Below are positions 33,317 to 42,635 of a DNA stretch of 64,000 nucleotides, piece by piece. The position numbers and the translations under genes are program-made. Location of the stretch: assembly GCA_003202005.1 (NCBI GenBank), contig QJJF01000009.1, positions 124,001-188,000 on the forward strand. The letters run 5' to 3'. Source of the stretch: Williamsia faeni (GTDB lineage Bacteria > Actinomycetota > Actinomycetes > Mycobacteriales > Mycobacteriaceae). The notes below the pieces were generated by a model that was not told the origin of the DNA, did no database searches, and saw only the letters and a program-made list of their open reading frames with translations. Each line of letters opens with the position of its first letter. Positions within the stretch are counted from its first letter, which is position 1.

Positions 33317-34509
33317 CGGTTGCGCAGGCTCGCCTGCAGAACGACCCCGACCAGCGTCCGCACACCCACCGCGAGCGCACGCTCGTCGAGGTCGAAGTTC
33401 GGCTGATGCAGATCCACCTGCTGGCCGTGCCCGGACCAGACGCCCAGCCGCGCCATCGCACCGGGGACGTTCTCGAGGTACCACGAAAAGTCTTCTCCAC
33501 CACCGGATTGCGCGGTGTCTGCCAGCGCGTCGGGGCTCACCGACAGGATCGCATCGCGGAAGATCTCGGTGGAGATCGAATCGTTGACCACGGGTGGGAC
33601 GCCGCGCTTGTAGATCATGTCGTAGCGCACGCTCAGTGGCGCAAGGAGACCCTCGATGATTTCGCGCACCAACGGTTCGAGCAACGCCCAGGTGGCGTGA
33701 TCACCCGTGCGGACGGTGCCCCGCAGGCGCCCCTCCTGAGGAATCGCATTGGGCGCATCGCCGGCATGGACCGATCCCCACACCATCACCGTGCTGGTCC
33801 GCGGATCGATGCGCCGCGACAGTATGCCCGGCAGACCGGTGATCACTGACCCCATCGCGTAGACGAGGTCCGCGGTCAGGTGCGGCCGTGAGGTGTGGCC
33901 ACCGGGTGAGTGCAGGACGAGTTCGACGTGGTCGGCCGCCGAGGTGATCGGCCCACGCCGCAAGCCCACCTTGCCGACCTCGAGCTTCGGATCGCAGTGC
34001 AGGGCGTAGATCTGCGACACGCCTCGCGTCACACCGGCGGTGACGGCATCAAGGGCGCCACCGGGCATCACTTCCTCGGCCGCCTGGAATATCAGTCGCA
34101 CACCGATCGGCAGGTCCTCCATCGACGCCAGCGCCTTGCCCACGCCCAACAGCACCGCCGTGTGCCCGTCGTGCCCACAAGCGTGCGAGACACCCTCTGC
34201 GGTGGACGAAAAAGGCAGCCCGGTCAGCTCGGCGATCGGCAGCGCGTCCATGTCGGCACGCAGCGCCACCAGCGGTCCGGCCGGACCGATGTCGCACACC
34301 ACACCAACACCCTGCGGCAGGATCCGCGGCGACAGTCCGGCCTTCGTCAGTTCGTCGACAACGATGCCGGTGGTACGCAGCTCACTGCGCGACAGTTCCG
34401 GATGGCTATGAAAATCCCGGCGCCAGGCCACCAACTGCGCTGTGTTGGCCGCGAGCCACTCGTCCAGGTCCGTCAGGAAACGTTCCGCATCCACGTGTTG
34501 CCCAGTCAT
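33313..34509 (-). CDS. amiA1: M20-family N-acyl-L-amino-acid amidohydrolase (AmiA1-like)
   Basis: A 398-residue M20D peptidase or aminoacylase that releases amino acids from N-acyl conjugates. Metal-ligand segments are ALRADMDALPI, SHACGHDGHTA, FQAAEEVMPGGA, YALHCDP and the C-terminal GGGEDFSWYLE. The dimerisation insert lies in the middle. It is the downstream member of a tandem pair, 14 bases after the amiB1-like stop, and matches Rv3305c in the Mtb order. It resembles its neighbour only moderately, so the pair is an old duplication. Confidence 0.9.
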   Translation of the reverse strand: MTGQHVDAERFLTDLDEWLAANTAQLVAWRRDFHSHPELSRSELRTTGIVVDELTKAGLSPRILPQGVGVVCDIGPAGPLVALRADMDALPIAELTGLPFSSTAEGVSHACGHDGHTAVLLGVGKALASMEDLPIGVRLIFQAAEEVMPGGALDAVTAGVTRGVSQIYALHCDPKLEVGKVGLRRGPITSAADHVELVLHSPGGHTSRPHLTADLVYAMGSVITGLPGILSRRIDPRTSTVMVWGSVHAGDAPNAIPQEGRLRGTVRTGDHATWALLEPLVREIIEGLLAPLSVRYDMIYKRGVPPVVNDSISTEIFRDAILSVSPDALADTAQSGGGEDFSWYLENVPGAMARLGVWSGHGQQVDLHQPNFDLDERALAVGVRTLVGVVLQASLRNR

Positions 34510-34523
34510 GTTTCGTTACACAC

Positions 34524-35729
34524 TCATCGTTTTCTGCCCGCGTCACGCGGGACTGCACCTGTTCGTTTCTCCTGCTGTTGCAGGAGGTCTTGACGCCACT
34601 GCGGGTCGGCCGCGGCGCGCGCGGCGGTCGCCGTCAGAGCAACCGCTCCGTCGACCACCGCCTGATCTGCCGACGGCGACGCAGCTGCCGCGGCGAACTC
34701 GATCTCATGGGTGCCGGCGCCGTTGCTCTCGATGCCGATCGTGGGGTGAATGGACGGCAACATCTGGCTGATGTTGCCCATGTCGGTACTGCCGAGCGGC
34801 CGCAACCCCTCGAGTGCGGTCGGCATCACCTCGCGACCGAGGTCGGCGATCGCAACGCGGTATGCCTCCAGCAGGCGCTGATCGTGCCGGAGTTCGACGT
34901 ACGTCGGCGATACCGTCGAGATCTCGTACGTACAACCCGCGGCGAGCGCTCCCGCCGCGAAGCAGGCTTCCGCTCGCTCACGCAGTTCGCTCAGCGACGA
35001 CTCGTCAACGGCCCGCAGATAATAGAGGAGCTCGCTGTGCGCGCTGACGATGTTAGGGGCACTGCCGCCGTTGCTGACGATTCCGTGCATCTGCTGCCCG
35101 GACTTCAGGTACTGACGCAACAACCCGAGCGAGACCTGCGCGATGGTGGCCGCATCGGCGGCGTTGCGTCCACGTTCGGGCGAGGCCGCGGCATGGGCTT
35201 CGACGCCGGTGTACCGAATGGCCAGATCGTCCAAAGCCAACGAGCTGCTGGCAATCTCGTCCATCCGCCCCGGGTGGACCATCAGGGCCATCGCGACCGG
35301 ATCAAAAATTCCGGCCTGCGCCATCACGATCTTTCCGCCGCCGGTCTCCTCGGCGGGCGTGCCGAGAACCAGGACGGTGATGCCGAGTTCATCGGCGATC
35401 TCGGCAAGTCCACGCGCGGCACCGACAGCGCTGGCGGCAATCATGTTGTGGCCACAGGCATGCCCCAACCCGGGCAACGCGTCGTACTCGGCGCACAGGC
35501 CGACCACGAGATCTCCCGAGCCGTATGTCGCGGTGAACGCCGTCGGCAGATCCGCCACACCGGTGGTGACCTCGAAGCCATAACCGTCGAGCAGGCTGGT
35601 CACCTTGGCGACGCTACGGTGTTCCTCGAACGCCAGCTCTGGTTCGGCATGGATTGAATGAGACAACTCGATCAGGTCACCGGCCACCGCCTGGACGGCA
35701 TGCGAGCCCCGCTGCCCGATCGTTGTCAT
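34524..35729 (-). CDS. amiB1: M20-family amidohydrolase (AmiB1-like)
   Basis: A 401-residue M20D hydrolase with LCAEYDALPGLGHACGHNM, GTPAEETGGGKI and the C-terminal GSTDMGNISQMLPSIHP region. The spacing of these metal ligands places it in the AbgB/p-aminobenzoyl-glutamate-hydrolase-like branch rather than with its neighbour. It starts 41 bases after the enoyl-CoA hydratase stop and ends 14 bases before amiA1, so the three are likely one transcript. Matches Rv3306c. Confidence 0.9.
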   Translation of the reverse strand: MTTIGQRGSHAVQAVAGDLIELSHSIHAEPELAFEEHRSVAKVTSLLDGYGFEVTTGVADLPTAFTATYGSGDLVVGLCAEYDALPGLGHACGHNMIAASAVGAARGLAEIADELGITVLVLGTPAEETGGGKIVMAQAGIFDPVAMALMVHPGRMDEIASSSLALDDLAIRYTGVEAHAAASPERGRNAADAATIAQVSLGLLRQYLKSGQQMHGIVSNGGSAPNIVSAHSELLYYLRAVDESSLSELRERAEACFAAGALAAGCTYEISTVSPTYVELRHDQRLLEAYRVAIADLGREVMPTALEGLRPLGSTDMGNISQMLPSIHPTIGIESNGAGTHEIEFAAAAASPSADQAVVDGAVALTATAARAAADPQWRQDLLQQQEKRTGAVPRDAGRKR

Positions 35730-35770
35730 CGGCTCATTCTCTCACCATCGCGATAGCGAACTGAATCGAG

Positions 35771-36460
35771 TTAGCCAACCAGGCTGGCCGGCGTCGGGTC
35801 ATTGAGATCGGCAAGCAGGGGCGCACGCAGCCCCTTCTTGATCAATTCCAGCGCCGGACCGGTCAGAGAGCTTCGGGCGGCCGCGATGTCGGTGGCCGTG
35901 CTTGTCAGCACATCGATGTCGACGGCCTGCTCCACGATGCCGGCAGCAACCGAATCCAGGCCGCCATACCGACGCCCCGTGGTCATGGCCTCGGTGGCGG
36001 TGGCGTCGGTCAGGCGGGTCCGGAGCAGCGTCGCCATACCTTTGGTGAACGGCATACCTAGCTGCACTTCAGGAAGCGACCAGAATCCACGCTCGGTCCG
36101 CATGATCCGATGATCAGCACACAGTGCCAGCATGGCGGCCGCACCGAACGCGTGGCCGTTGATCGCGGCGACAGTGGGCTGCGGGAACGTCAGAATCCGC
36201 GTGTACAGCGCATGGACGCGATCGAGGTAGGCCGGGAGCTTGTCTCCGTTGGCGCCGATGTACTCCACGTCGAGCCCGTTGGAAAAGAACTTGCCGGTCG
36301 CGGTGATGACAAGTGCGCCCGGCTTCGCGTCGACGACCTCATCGAGGCACGCATTGATCGCGTCGAGCCAGTCGATTCCGAACCTGTTGTCGGTGTCACT
36401 CTCACCCTCGATGCCCAGATAGAGCGTGTGCACGGCGTCATGTGTGGTCACGTACGGCAT
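35771..36460 (-). CDS. Enoyl-CoA hydratase/isomerase family protein
   Basis: A short crotonase-fold protein of 229 residues (typical members about 260). The CoA-binding oxyanion segment [15 protein letters not shown] and the second oxyanion segment [19 protein letters not shown] are present. [15 protein letters not shown] lies where crotonases place E144/E164. The [10 protein letters not shown] motif resembles delta3,delta2-enoyl-CoA isomerases, which keep only one Glu, so isomerase is as likely as hydratase. First gene of the unit leading into amiB1-amiA1. Confidence 0.85.
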   Translation of the reverse strand: MPYVTTHDAVHTLYLGIEGESDTDNRFGIDWLDAINACLDEVVDAKPGALVITATGKFFSNGLDVEYIGANGDKLPAYLDRVHALYTRILTFPQPTVAAINGHAFGAAAMLALCADHRIMRTERGFWSLPEVQLGMPFTKGMATLLRTRLTDATATEAMTTGRRYGGLDSVAAGIVEQAVDIDVLTSTATDIAAARSSLTGPALELIKKGLRAPLLADLNDPTPASLVG

Positions 36461-36549
36461 GCCGCGAGCCTAGCGGTCCGGAAGGAAAGCGATGTGATGG
36501 CCACAGCGAACCTGCGAGCGCGAACCGTTTTCGCCTTAGGGTTGGTTCC

Positions 36550-37389
36550 ATGGCTATCGAAGGACCCGACGTGGTTTCCCCCAGCTCCGATCCGACGATC
36601 GACCCCATCGGCGCAGCGCAGGCCGCAGCCGACGCGATCGCCACGGCAACAGGAAAGCCGAGCCACGATGTCGCCGTGGTTCTCGGTTCTGGCTGGGCCC
36701 CGGCCGCCGCCGCGTTGGGTACCGCTGACACGAGCATTCCGATGGCCGACCTGCCGGGCTTCACGCCGCCGAGCGCGGCCGGGCACTCCGGCACCGCGCA
36801 TTCACTGCGTATCGGCAACCGTTCGGTTCTCGTGTTGTTGGGCAGAACCCATGCGTACGAGGGACATCCACTGGCCAGTGTTGTCCACGCGGTGCGAACT
36901 GCTGCCAGGTGTGGCGTCGAGACGATGGTCCTCACCAACGCGGCCGGCGGGCTGCGTCATGACATGACGGTCGGCCAGCCGGTCCTGATCAGCGACCATC
37001 TCAACCTCACCGCCCGCTCCCCTCTCATCGGCGCTCAATTTGTCGACCTGGTCGACGCCTATGCACCTCGACTTCGGAAGATCGCCCAGTCCGTCGACCC
37101 CTCGTTGGCCGAGGGTGTCTACGCGGGACTGCCTGGCCCCCACTACGAAACACCCGCCGAGATCAACATGCTGCGCGTCCTCGGCGCCGACCTGGTGGGC
37201 ATGTCCACCGTGCACGAGACCATCGCCGCCCGCGCCGAAAAAATGTCCGTCCTTGGCATCTCACTGGTGACCAACCTCGCGGCAGGTATCACCGGCGAAC
37301 CGCTCAACCACGAAGAAGTTCTCGAGGTCGGCCGCGCGTCGGCCACCCGGATGGGTCACCTGCTGGCCCAGGTGATCGAACAGATCTGA
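36550..37389 (+). CDS. punA: Purine nucleoside phosphorylase (trimeric PNP)
   Basis: A 279-residue cytosolic enzyme that splits inosine or guanosine with phosphate to base and ribose-1-phosphate. Phosphate-binding GSG (VVLGSGWAP) and GRTHAYEGH, base-binding [18 protein letters not shown] and [11 protein letters not shown] are all in order. ATG 36550 gives the expected length. It is 7 bases upstream of pmmB, so the sugar phosphate released can be isomerised by the partner. Corresponds to Rv3307. Confidence 0.94.
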   Translation: MAIEGPDVVSPSSDPTIDPIGAAQAAADAIATATGKPSHDVAVVLGSGWAPAAAALGTADTSIPMADLPGFTPPSAAGHSGTAHSLRIGNRSVLVLLGRTHAYEGHPLASVVHAVRTAARCGVETMVLTNAAGGLRHDMTVGQPVLISDHLNLTARSPLIGAQFVDLVDAYAPRLRKIAQSVDPSLAEGVYAGLPGPHYETPAEINMLRVLGADLVGMSTVHETIAARAEKMSVLGISLVTNLAAGITGEPLNHEEVLEVGRASATRMGHLLAQVIEQI

Positions 37390-37396
37390 GATACCG

Positions 37397-39028
37397 ATGA
37401 CCACGCCCGATGCCGTTGCGGCCTGGATCGACGCTGATCCCGACTCGCGTACCCGAGCCGAACTCGCCGCGCTGGACTCCGACGCATTGAACGAAAGATT
37501 CTCTGACACCCTGCATTTCGGAACCGCCGGCCTCCGGGGACCGGTCCGGGGTGGCCCACTGGGAATGAACGTCGCCGTGGTCACCAAGGCGACCTCCGGC
37601 GTCGCGCAGTGGCTGATCGACAACGGCCACACCGGCGGTACCGTGGTCGTCGGCCGCGACGCCCGTCACGGTTCCGAAGACTTTTTCGCCGCCACGACGG
37701 AAGTTCTTGCGGCGCAGGGGTTCGACGTCGTGGCATTGCCCGAACCGGGTCCGACCCCGCTGGTCGCGTTCGCGGTCCGGCACCTGGGTGCGGTCGCCGG
37801 AATCCAGATCACCGCATCCCACAATCCGCCGGCCGACAACGGCTACAAGGTCTACCTCGAGCACGGCGCGCAACTGGTTCCACCGGCCGACGCCGAGATC
37901 GAGGCATTGATCGCCGGCACCGGACCTGCGATCGACATCCCCCGGACAGCGATAGCGCCGGATGACCGGGCGCGCAACAACATCGGACACTACCTGGCGC
38001 GCATCGTCACCCGGTTCGGTCACCGCGAACATCGAACGATCAGGATCGCCCTGACAGCGATGCACGGTGTCGGCGGCGACCTCGCCGTACAAGCCCTGCG
38101 CGAGTGCGGTTTCCACAACGTCACCGTGGTCGGATTGCAGCACGCCCCCGATCCGGACTTCCCGACGGCCGCATTCCCGAATCCCGAAGAGCCGGGCGCC
38201 TCGGATCTCCTGCTCGCATTGGCGGACGACATCGACGCCGACATCGCCATCGCCCTGGATCCCGACGCGGACCGTTGCGCTGTCGGCGCGCAGATCGACG
38301 GCACCTGGCGGATGCTCACCGGCGATGAGACCGGTGCGCTACTCGGTGCCCAGATCGTCTCCGCACACGTCGGCCAAGACGTCTTGGTGGCCAACACCAT
38401 CGTCTCCGGCAGCTTGCTCGGCAAGATCGCAGCGGCCGGCGGCGTCCGCTACGCCGCCACCCTGACCGGTTTCAAGTGGCTGGTCCGCGCCGGAGAAGGC
38501 CTGGTCTATGCCTACGAGGAAGCCATCGGCCACTGCGTCGACCCAGACGGTGTGCGCGACAAAGACGGCATCAGCGCCGCGGTCGCACTGGGTGTCCTCA
38601 CCCAGGAGCTCGCCGATTCCGACCGCGACCTCGCCGACCGTCTCGACGAGATCGCAGTGGAGCACGGTGTCCACCTGACCGGTCAATACGCGTTGCGCGT
38701 CGACGACCTCGCACAGATCACCGAGATCATGGCCAACCTGCGAACGAATCCACCGACGCAACTGGACGGGATCGTCGTCGACGCCGAGGACCTGCTCGAA
38801 CGTGCACCAGGGGCGTCGACCGACGCTGTGCAGCTCACCGGCAACTCGGATACCGGCCAGGTCAGGGTCATCGCCAGACCATCGGGTACCGAGCCGAAGC
38901 TCAAGTTCTATCTGGAGGTTGCCGAGGCCCCCGGTCCGCCATTGGCGACAGCACGGTCCAGGGCTCAGGCGCGGTTGTCCGCGATCACCGCGCAGATTGC
39001 CGAGTTCTGTGCCGAAGGTCGCCGGTAG
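37397..39028 (+). CDS. pmmB: Phosphomannomutase/phosphopentomutase-type phosphohexomutase (PmmB-like)
   Basis: A 543-residue alpha-D-phosphohexomutase. The active serine loop is QITASHNPPADNGYKVY, the metal loop DPDADR, the sugar-specificity loop YAYEEAIGHC and the phosphate loop RPSGTEPK. The GEEAIG-like variant (YEEAIG) and coupling to PNP favour phosphopentomutase/PGM2-like activity, converting ribose-1-phosphate to ribose-5-phosphate, despite the mannomutase name of Rv3308. It is translated directly after punA. Confidence 0.92.
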   Translation: MTTPDAVAAWIDADPDSRTRAELAALDSDALNERFSDTLHFGTAGLRGPVRGGPLGMNVAVVTKATSGVAQWLIDNGHTGGTVVVGRDARHGSEDFFAATTEVLAAQGFDVVALPEPGPTPLVAFAVRHLGAVAGIQITASHNPPADNGYKVYLEHGAQLVPPADAEIEALIAGTGPAIDIPRTAIAPDDRARNNIGHYLARIVTRFGHREHRTIRIALTAMHGVGGDLAVQALRECGFHNVTVVGLQHAPDPDFPTAAFPNPEEPGASDLLLALADDIDADIAIALDPDADRCAVGAQIDGTWRMLTGDETGALLGAQIVSAHVGQDVLVANTIVSGSLLGKIAAAGGVRYAATLTGFKWLVRAGEGLVYAYEEAIGHCVDPDGVRDKDGISAAVALGVLTQELADSDRDLADRLDEIAVEHGVHLTGQYALRVDDLAQITEIMANLRTNPPTQLDGIVVDAEDLLERAPGASTDAVQLTGNSDTGQVRVIARPSGTEPKLKFYLEVAEAPGPPLATARSRAQARLSAITAQIAEFCAEGRR

Positions 39029-39037
39029 GGTGAGCGC

Positions 39038-39640
39038 GTGAGCGGAATCCATTACCCGACACCACCACCGAGATCTCCGTGGTCGTCACCGATCGTGATC
39101 GGTGCGATCGTGGCCGGTGTACTCGTGCTGGCACTGGCCATCCTCCTCGGCTTTCTCCTGATTCCTGCCGATGAATCCACGCCCAAAGCCGAGGACAGCA
39201 GTACGACGACCAGCCAACCGGTGTCGACGCTCACCGTGACTGCCGAGCCGTCGACCGTGACTGCGACGACCACCACCTCCACGCCGACCACGACAACCTC
39301 GACGTCGGTCGGTCCGCTCCCAGATGTGCCCGGCGCAGACCAGCAAGGCTTTGTCAGCGGTCCACGCTGCAACACGACGGAGGACCAAGCGATCATGGTC
39401 GGCCAGACTGGTGTCTCGAAAATTGTTGTCTGCCAGGTGGGTAACCAGAGCGGTCGATACTATTACAAGGGCGAGGCCAACGGTTTGGGCGTCGAGATCC
39501 CAAATCCGACGCGTTCCGGAAACCGGTTTGTGGCATTGAACCGCGATACCGTCTACGAGATGACACCGTCGTCGCTCACCATCACCACCAATGGCGTGGT
39601 CGTCTCGCGGGAACCGATGCTCGCCTACTGGACCGATTGA
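39038..39640 (+). CDS. Membrane-anchored protein with Thr/Ser-rich stalk, unknown function
   Basis: A 200-residue protein. A short Pro-rich cytoplasmic head (TPPPRSPW) is followed by one transmembrane helix (about residues 19-43). A Ser/Thr-rich stalk (about 52-90) leads to an extracytoplasmic domain of about 105 residues with two Cys (PRC and VVCQV), likely a disulfide. No catalytic motif is recognised. GTG 39038 starts 9 bases after pmmB. Its stop overlaps a TTG just ahead of the ABC ATPase, so it may be co-translated with that gene. Confidence 0.7.
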   Translation: MSGIHYPTPPPRSPWSSPIVIGAIVAGVLVLALAILLGFLLIPADESTPKAEDSSTTTSQPVSTLTVTAEPSTVTATTTTSTPTTTTSTSVGPLPDVPGADQQGFVSGPRCNTTEDQAIMVGQTGVSKIVVCQVGNQSGRYYYKGEANGLGVEIPNPTRSGNRFVALNRDTVYEMTPSSLTITTNGVVVSREPMLAYWTD

Positions 39641-39642
39641 CC

Positions 39643-40452
39643 GTGACACCAACCGAATCGAACAACGTCGCCATGCCCGCGGTTCTGCACGCCGCCGGAA
39701 TCGATGTGGTGCGGGGTGGGCGATATCTGTTGCGGGACATCAATTTCACGGTCCATCCCGGTGAGCACTGGGCACTCCTCGGCCCCAACGGGGCAGGAAA
39801 ATCGACACTCCTGCATATCCTCGGCGCGTTCGGACACCCGACACACGGAACGGTCGACGTCCTCGGCCGCCGGCTGGGCCGGGTCGACATGCGCGAATTG
39901 CGCACGCATATCGGACATGTCGACCCGCGACATCGTCTCGACCTTCCGCTGAAGGCACACGAGGTCGTCCTGACCGGACTGACCAACACGCCAGAACTCG
40001 ATCCTCGCCGTAGTTACACCGGCGCCGAACATCGTCACGCCGACGAACTCCTCGAATTGCTCGGCATGTCGCAGCGCCGGGATTCGGCGTGGACCACGAT
40101 GAGCCAAGGCGAACGCGGCCGAACCCTCATTGCCCGAGCACTGATGCCCAAGCCCTCGCTGCTCCTGCTCGACGAACCCGCCACCGGCCTCGATCTCGCC
40201 GCGCGGGAACAGTTGCTGACCAGCATCGACCAGCTACGAAACGAGGTCGGCGACCTGGCGAGTGTCCTGGTCACCCACCACCTCGAAGACCTGCCGACGA
40301 GCACCAGCCATGCGCTGCTGCTGCGCGACGGCGAGTCGGTCATCCAGGGTGCGGTCGAGTTGTCCCTCACCTCGGCAACCATCACCAAGTGTTTCGACCA
40401 CTCGGTGCTGGTGACGCGAGACCGCGGCCGCTGGGCGGCGCGCAGCAGTTAG
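39643..40452 (+). CDS. Lone ABC-type ATPase
   Basis: About 269 residues. Walker A GPNGAGKST, a signature-like TTMSQGERGRTLIARALM (SQGE instead of SGGQ), Walker B LLLLDEPATGLD and the H-loop VLVTHHLEDLP are all present. The style is of the YhbG/PhnC or ModF-like soluble ATPases. There is no permease next to it; the upstream gene has a single transmembrane helix only. The GTG at 39643 is the likeliest start, with TTG 39637 overlapping the previous stop and ATG 39673 as alternatives. Substrate unknown. Confidence 0.85.
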   Translation: MTPTESNNVAMPAVLHAAGIDVVRGGRYLLRDINFTVHPGEHWALLGPNGAGKSTLLHILGAFGHPTHGTVDVLGRRLGRVDMRELRTHIGHVDPRHRLDLPLKAHEVVLTGLTNTPELDPRRSYTGAEHRHADELLELLGMSQRRDSAWTTMSQGERGRTLIARALMPKPSLLLLDEPATGLDLAAREQLLTSIDQLRNEVGDLASVLVTHHLEDLPTSTSHALLLRDGESVIQGAVELSLTSATITKCFDHSVLVTRDRGRWAARSS

Positions 40453-40463
40453 ACCCGTTTGAT

Positions 40464-41087
40464 CTAGCGGGGTCCGAACTGGCGGTCGCCGGCATCTCCC
40501 AGACCCGGGGTGATGTAGGCGACGTCGTTGAGCCCGTCATCGATCGCGGCCACCACCAGACGAACTGGAAGCCCCGAATTCTTTAGTGCTGCAACACCTT
40601 CAGGAGCCGCCACGACACACACGGCGGTGATGTCGGACGCTTTGCGCGTCACCAGCAACTCGATCGTGTGGATCATCGAACCACCGGTGGCCAGCATCGG
40701 GTCGAGGACAAACACAGGCTGACCGGACAGGTCGTCGGGCAGGGATTCGAGATACGGCACCGGCTGATGGGTGTCCTCATTGCGGGCAATACCCACAAAG
40801 CCGACATTGGCCTCGGGCACCATCGCGTGTGCCTGCTCGACCATGCCCAGGCCGGCCCGCAAGACGGGAACAAGCAATGGAGGGGTCGCCAGCCGGACAC
40901 CCGTGGTCTCTGACACCGGCGTGGACACGGGGATCTCCGCGACGGGCGCACCGATCAGTGCCTCGTAGATCAACATCTGGGTCAGGTCTGACAAAGCCCC
41001 CCGGAACGCCGCGTTATCGGTGTTCTTGTCGCGCAAGGTGGTCAGTCTTGCCGCGGCCAAAGGATGGTCAACAGTCCGGATCTGCAT
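40464..41087 (-). CDS. upp: Uracil phosphoribosyltransferase
   Basis: A 207-residue salvage enzyme that converts uracil and PRPP to UMP. The PRPP-binding segment [14 protein letters not shown] and the C-terminal uracil site [16 protein letters not shown] are diagnostic. The start at ATG 41087 gives the exact usual length. It is convergent with the ABC ATPase (11-base gap) and divergent from the EspC-like gene (52-base gap). Matches Rv3309c. Confidence 0.96.
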   Translation of the reverse strand: MQIRTVDHPLAAARLTTLRDKNTDNAAFRGALSDLTQMLIYEALIGAPVAEIPVSTPVSETTGVRLATPPLLVPVLRAGLGMVEQAHAMVPEANVGFVGIARNEDTHQPVPYLESLPDDLSGQPVFVLDPMLATGGSMIHTIELLVTRKASDITAVCVVAAPEGVAALKNSGLPVRLVVAAIDDGLNDVAYITPGLGDAGDRQFGPR

Positions 41088-41139
41088 GGCATAACCATAC
41101 GAGGGGAACCAGACCACCCGCTCGTCGCGTCGTAAACCC

Positions 41140-41457
41140 ATGACCTCGGTATCAGTTGAACCCGCCGCCCTGACCACCGCGGCCGTCCGAACCCGATCGG
41201 TGGGCGCCCAGATCGCGGCGTATGCGACTGCCGGTCGCGTCCAGGCGGCCACCCTCATGTCCGCATTCGGCCTGATGGGCGCAGAGTTCGCGGCAGCCGC
41301 GGTGATGGTCACCGATCGGCACAGTTCTGAACTCACCGACCTCGCCACCCGGATCGATGCCCTCGCCGGCGGACTGCAGCAGTCCGCCGCCACATACTCG
41401 GGCGCCGATGACGGCAGCGCACAACAGATCAAAACCCAGCAAACCAAGGCGCTGTAG
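41140..41457 (+). CDS. EspC-like type VII secretion-associated protein (DUF2580 type)
   Basis: A 105-residue Ala-rich helical protein of the ESX-1 secretion-associated EspC/DUF2580 type. Its C-terminal end has Y86SGAD90, an exact YxxxD/E type VII export signal, and a flexible Gln-rich tail follows. The stop codon abuts the ATG of the NlpC/P60 gene, so the two are translated together. In mycobacteria EspC-type proteins are co-secreted with larger partners. No ESX core genes lie in this window. Confidence 0.75.
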   Translation: MTSVSVEPAALTTAAVRTRSVGAQIAAYATAGRVQAATLMSAFGLMGAEFAAAAVMVTDRHSSELTDLATRIDALAGGLQQSAATYSGADDGSAQQIKTQQTKAL

Positions 41458-42546
41458 ATGATCCCCGTCGAGATCCTGATCGCTCCGCTGCAGACATTGC
41501 TGACCACCCTCGGGACCGGCGTTCTGCCCGGTGGTGCGCCGACCACGCAATTGCGAACTATTGCAACGATTCTCGACGATTCCCGCGCATCCCAGTTCCG
41601 GACGAACGAGGAACTCAAACCCCAGTGGTCGGGAGTGGGAGCCAACTCGGCGATCGCGGTCCTCGACGGGGCGGTCGTCGCTGCGGCGGGCTACTCCGAC
41701 GACAGCCTCGCCATAGCGGACGTCATCGACTCGGCCGCTGACAAGGTCCGTCGGGCGGCGCTCGAACTCGAAGGCATCCTCGATGCTTTCGTGACGATCG
41801 CTGCCGCGATGGGACCAACTCTTTTCTCACCGGCAGGCATCGCGGCGATCCTGCCCGTCGCAATGGACCACCTGCAGCGCGGCATCGATGTTGTCGAACG
41901 CACCCGCACCGAATTGAGCGCCGACACCGACCGGCTACTGCAGATCGGGCGGATACCGGCTCCGGCCGATACTGATTCGGTCATCTCTCAACTCGCCCGC
42001 GTCGGCACCGAACTCGGCAACCTCTCCAATGCCGCGTTCGGCCCCATCGAGGCGGGCACCCAAGATGCCGCGACCCAATCGGACGCCGTCCAGAATTCCG
42101 GCGCTGCACAGACACTGCCGGCAGGGTTGTCCGCGACAAATACCAACGGCACCGGTGTTGCGATCACGCTGCCGGACGGGTCGGTCGCGTACGCCCCCAA
42201 CGAGCGCGCCGCCAAGGCGGTGCGAGCCGCACTGAGCCAGCAAGGCGTTCCCTATGTGTGGGGTGGCACCACGCCCGGCGTGGGCCTCGACTGCAGCGGT
42301 CTGACGCAGTGGGCGTACCGCGAAGCCGGCGTCGAACTCCCCCGCCTCGCACAAGATCAAGACACCGCCGGAGTCGCGGTCTCACAGGCCGACCTCCAGC
42401 CCGGTGATCTCGCGGTGTGGTCCGGCCATGTCGCGATGTACGTCGGCAACGGTCAAATGGTCGAAGCCGGCGATCCGGTCAGCGTTTCGGCCGTCCGAAC
42501 AACCAACCTGGATCAGACTTTCGAGGGGTTTTACCGGCCGACCTGA
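41458..42546 (+). CDS. NlpC/P60 peptidoglycan hydrolase with WXG-like N-terminal domain
   Basis: A 362-residue protein. Residues 1-200 are helical, with W57-S58-G59 in [14 protein letters not shown] resembling the WXG turn. A linker rich in Gln/Asn/Thr/Gly precedes the C-terminal NlpC/P60 domain, with catalytic Cys279 in [10 protein letters not shown], His324 in [10 protein letters not shown] and a third polar residue in GNGQMVEAG. Such domains cut D-gamma-Glu/meso-DAP peptides in the cell wall. No Sec signal peptide is present, so export probably depends on a type VII system with the adjacent EspC-like protein. Occupies the place of SapM (Rv3310) in the Mtb order. Confidence 0.82.
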   Translation: MIPVEILIAPLQTLLTTLGTGVLPGGAPTTQLRTIATILDDSRASQFRTNEELKPQWSGVGANSAIAVLDGAVVAAAGYSDDSLAIADVIDSAADKVRRAALELEGILDAFVTIAAAMGPTLFSPAGIAAILPVAMDHLQRGIDVVERTRTELSADTDRLLQIGRIPAPADTDSVISQLARVGTELGNLSNAAFGPIEAGTQDAATQSDAVQNSGAAQTLPAGLSATNTNGTGVAITLPDGSVAYAPNERAAKAVRAALSQQGVPYVWGGTTPGVGLDCSGLTQWAYREAGVELPRLAQDQDTAGVAVSQADLQPGDLAVWSGHVAMYVGNGQMVEAGDPVSVSAVRTTNLDQTFEGFYRPT

Positions 42547-42635
42547 GCCTCGAAGACAAATTCATGGCAAAGCCACAGCTGTTATGGCGAGGCGAGGTAG
42601 CCCACGGTCAGCATCGGTGACTAGGCTCTGTCCCC

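Noticed and set aside
40453-40463. Possible terminator between the ABC ATPase and upp
   Set aside because: Only a 4-bp CCCG/CGGG pairing and no T tract in an 11-base gap.
40464-41645. A 393-residue version of Upp extending upstream
   Set aside because: The added N-terminus overlaps the divergent EspC-like gene and is Ser/Arg-rich shadow sequence. ATG 41087 gives the exact family length.
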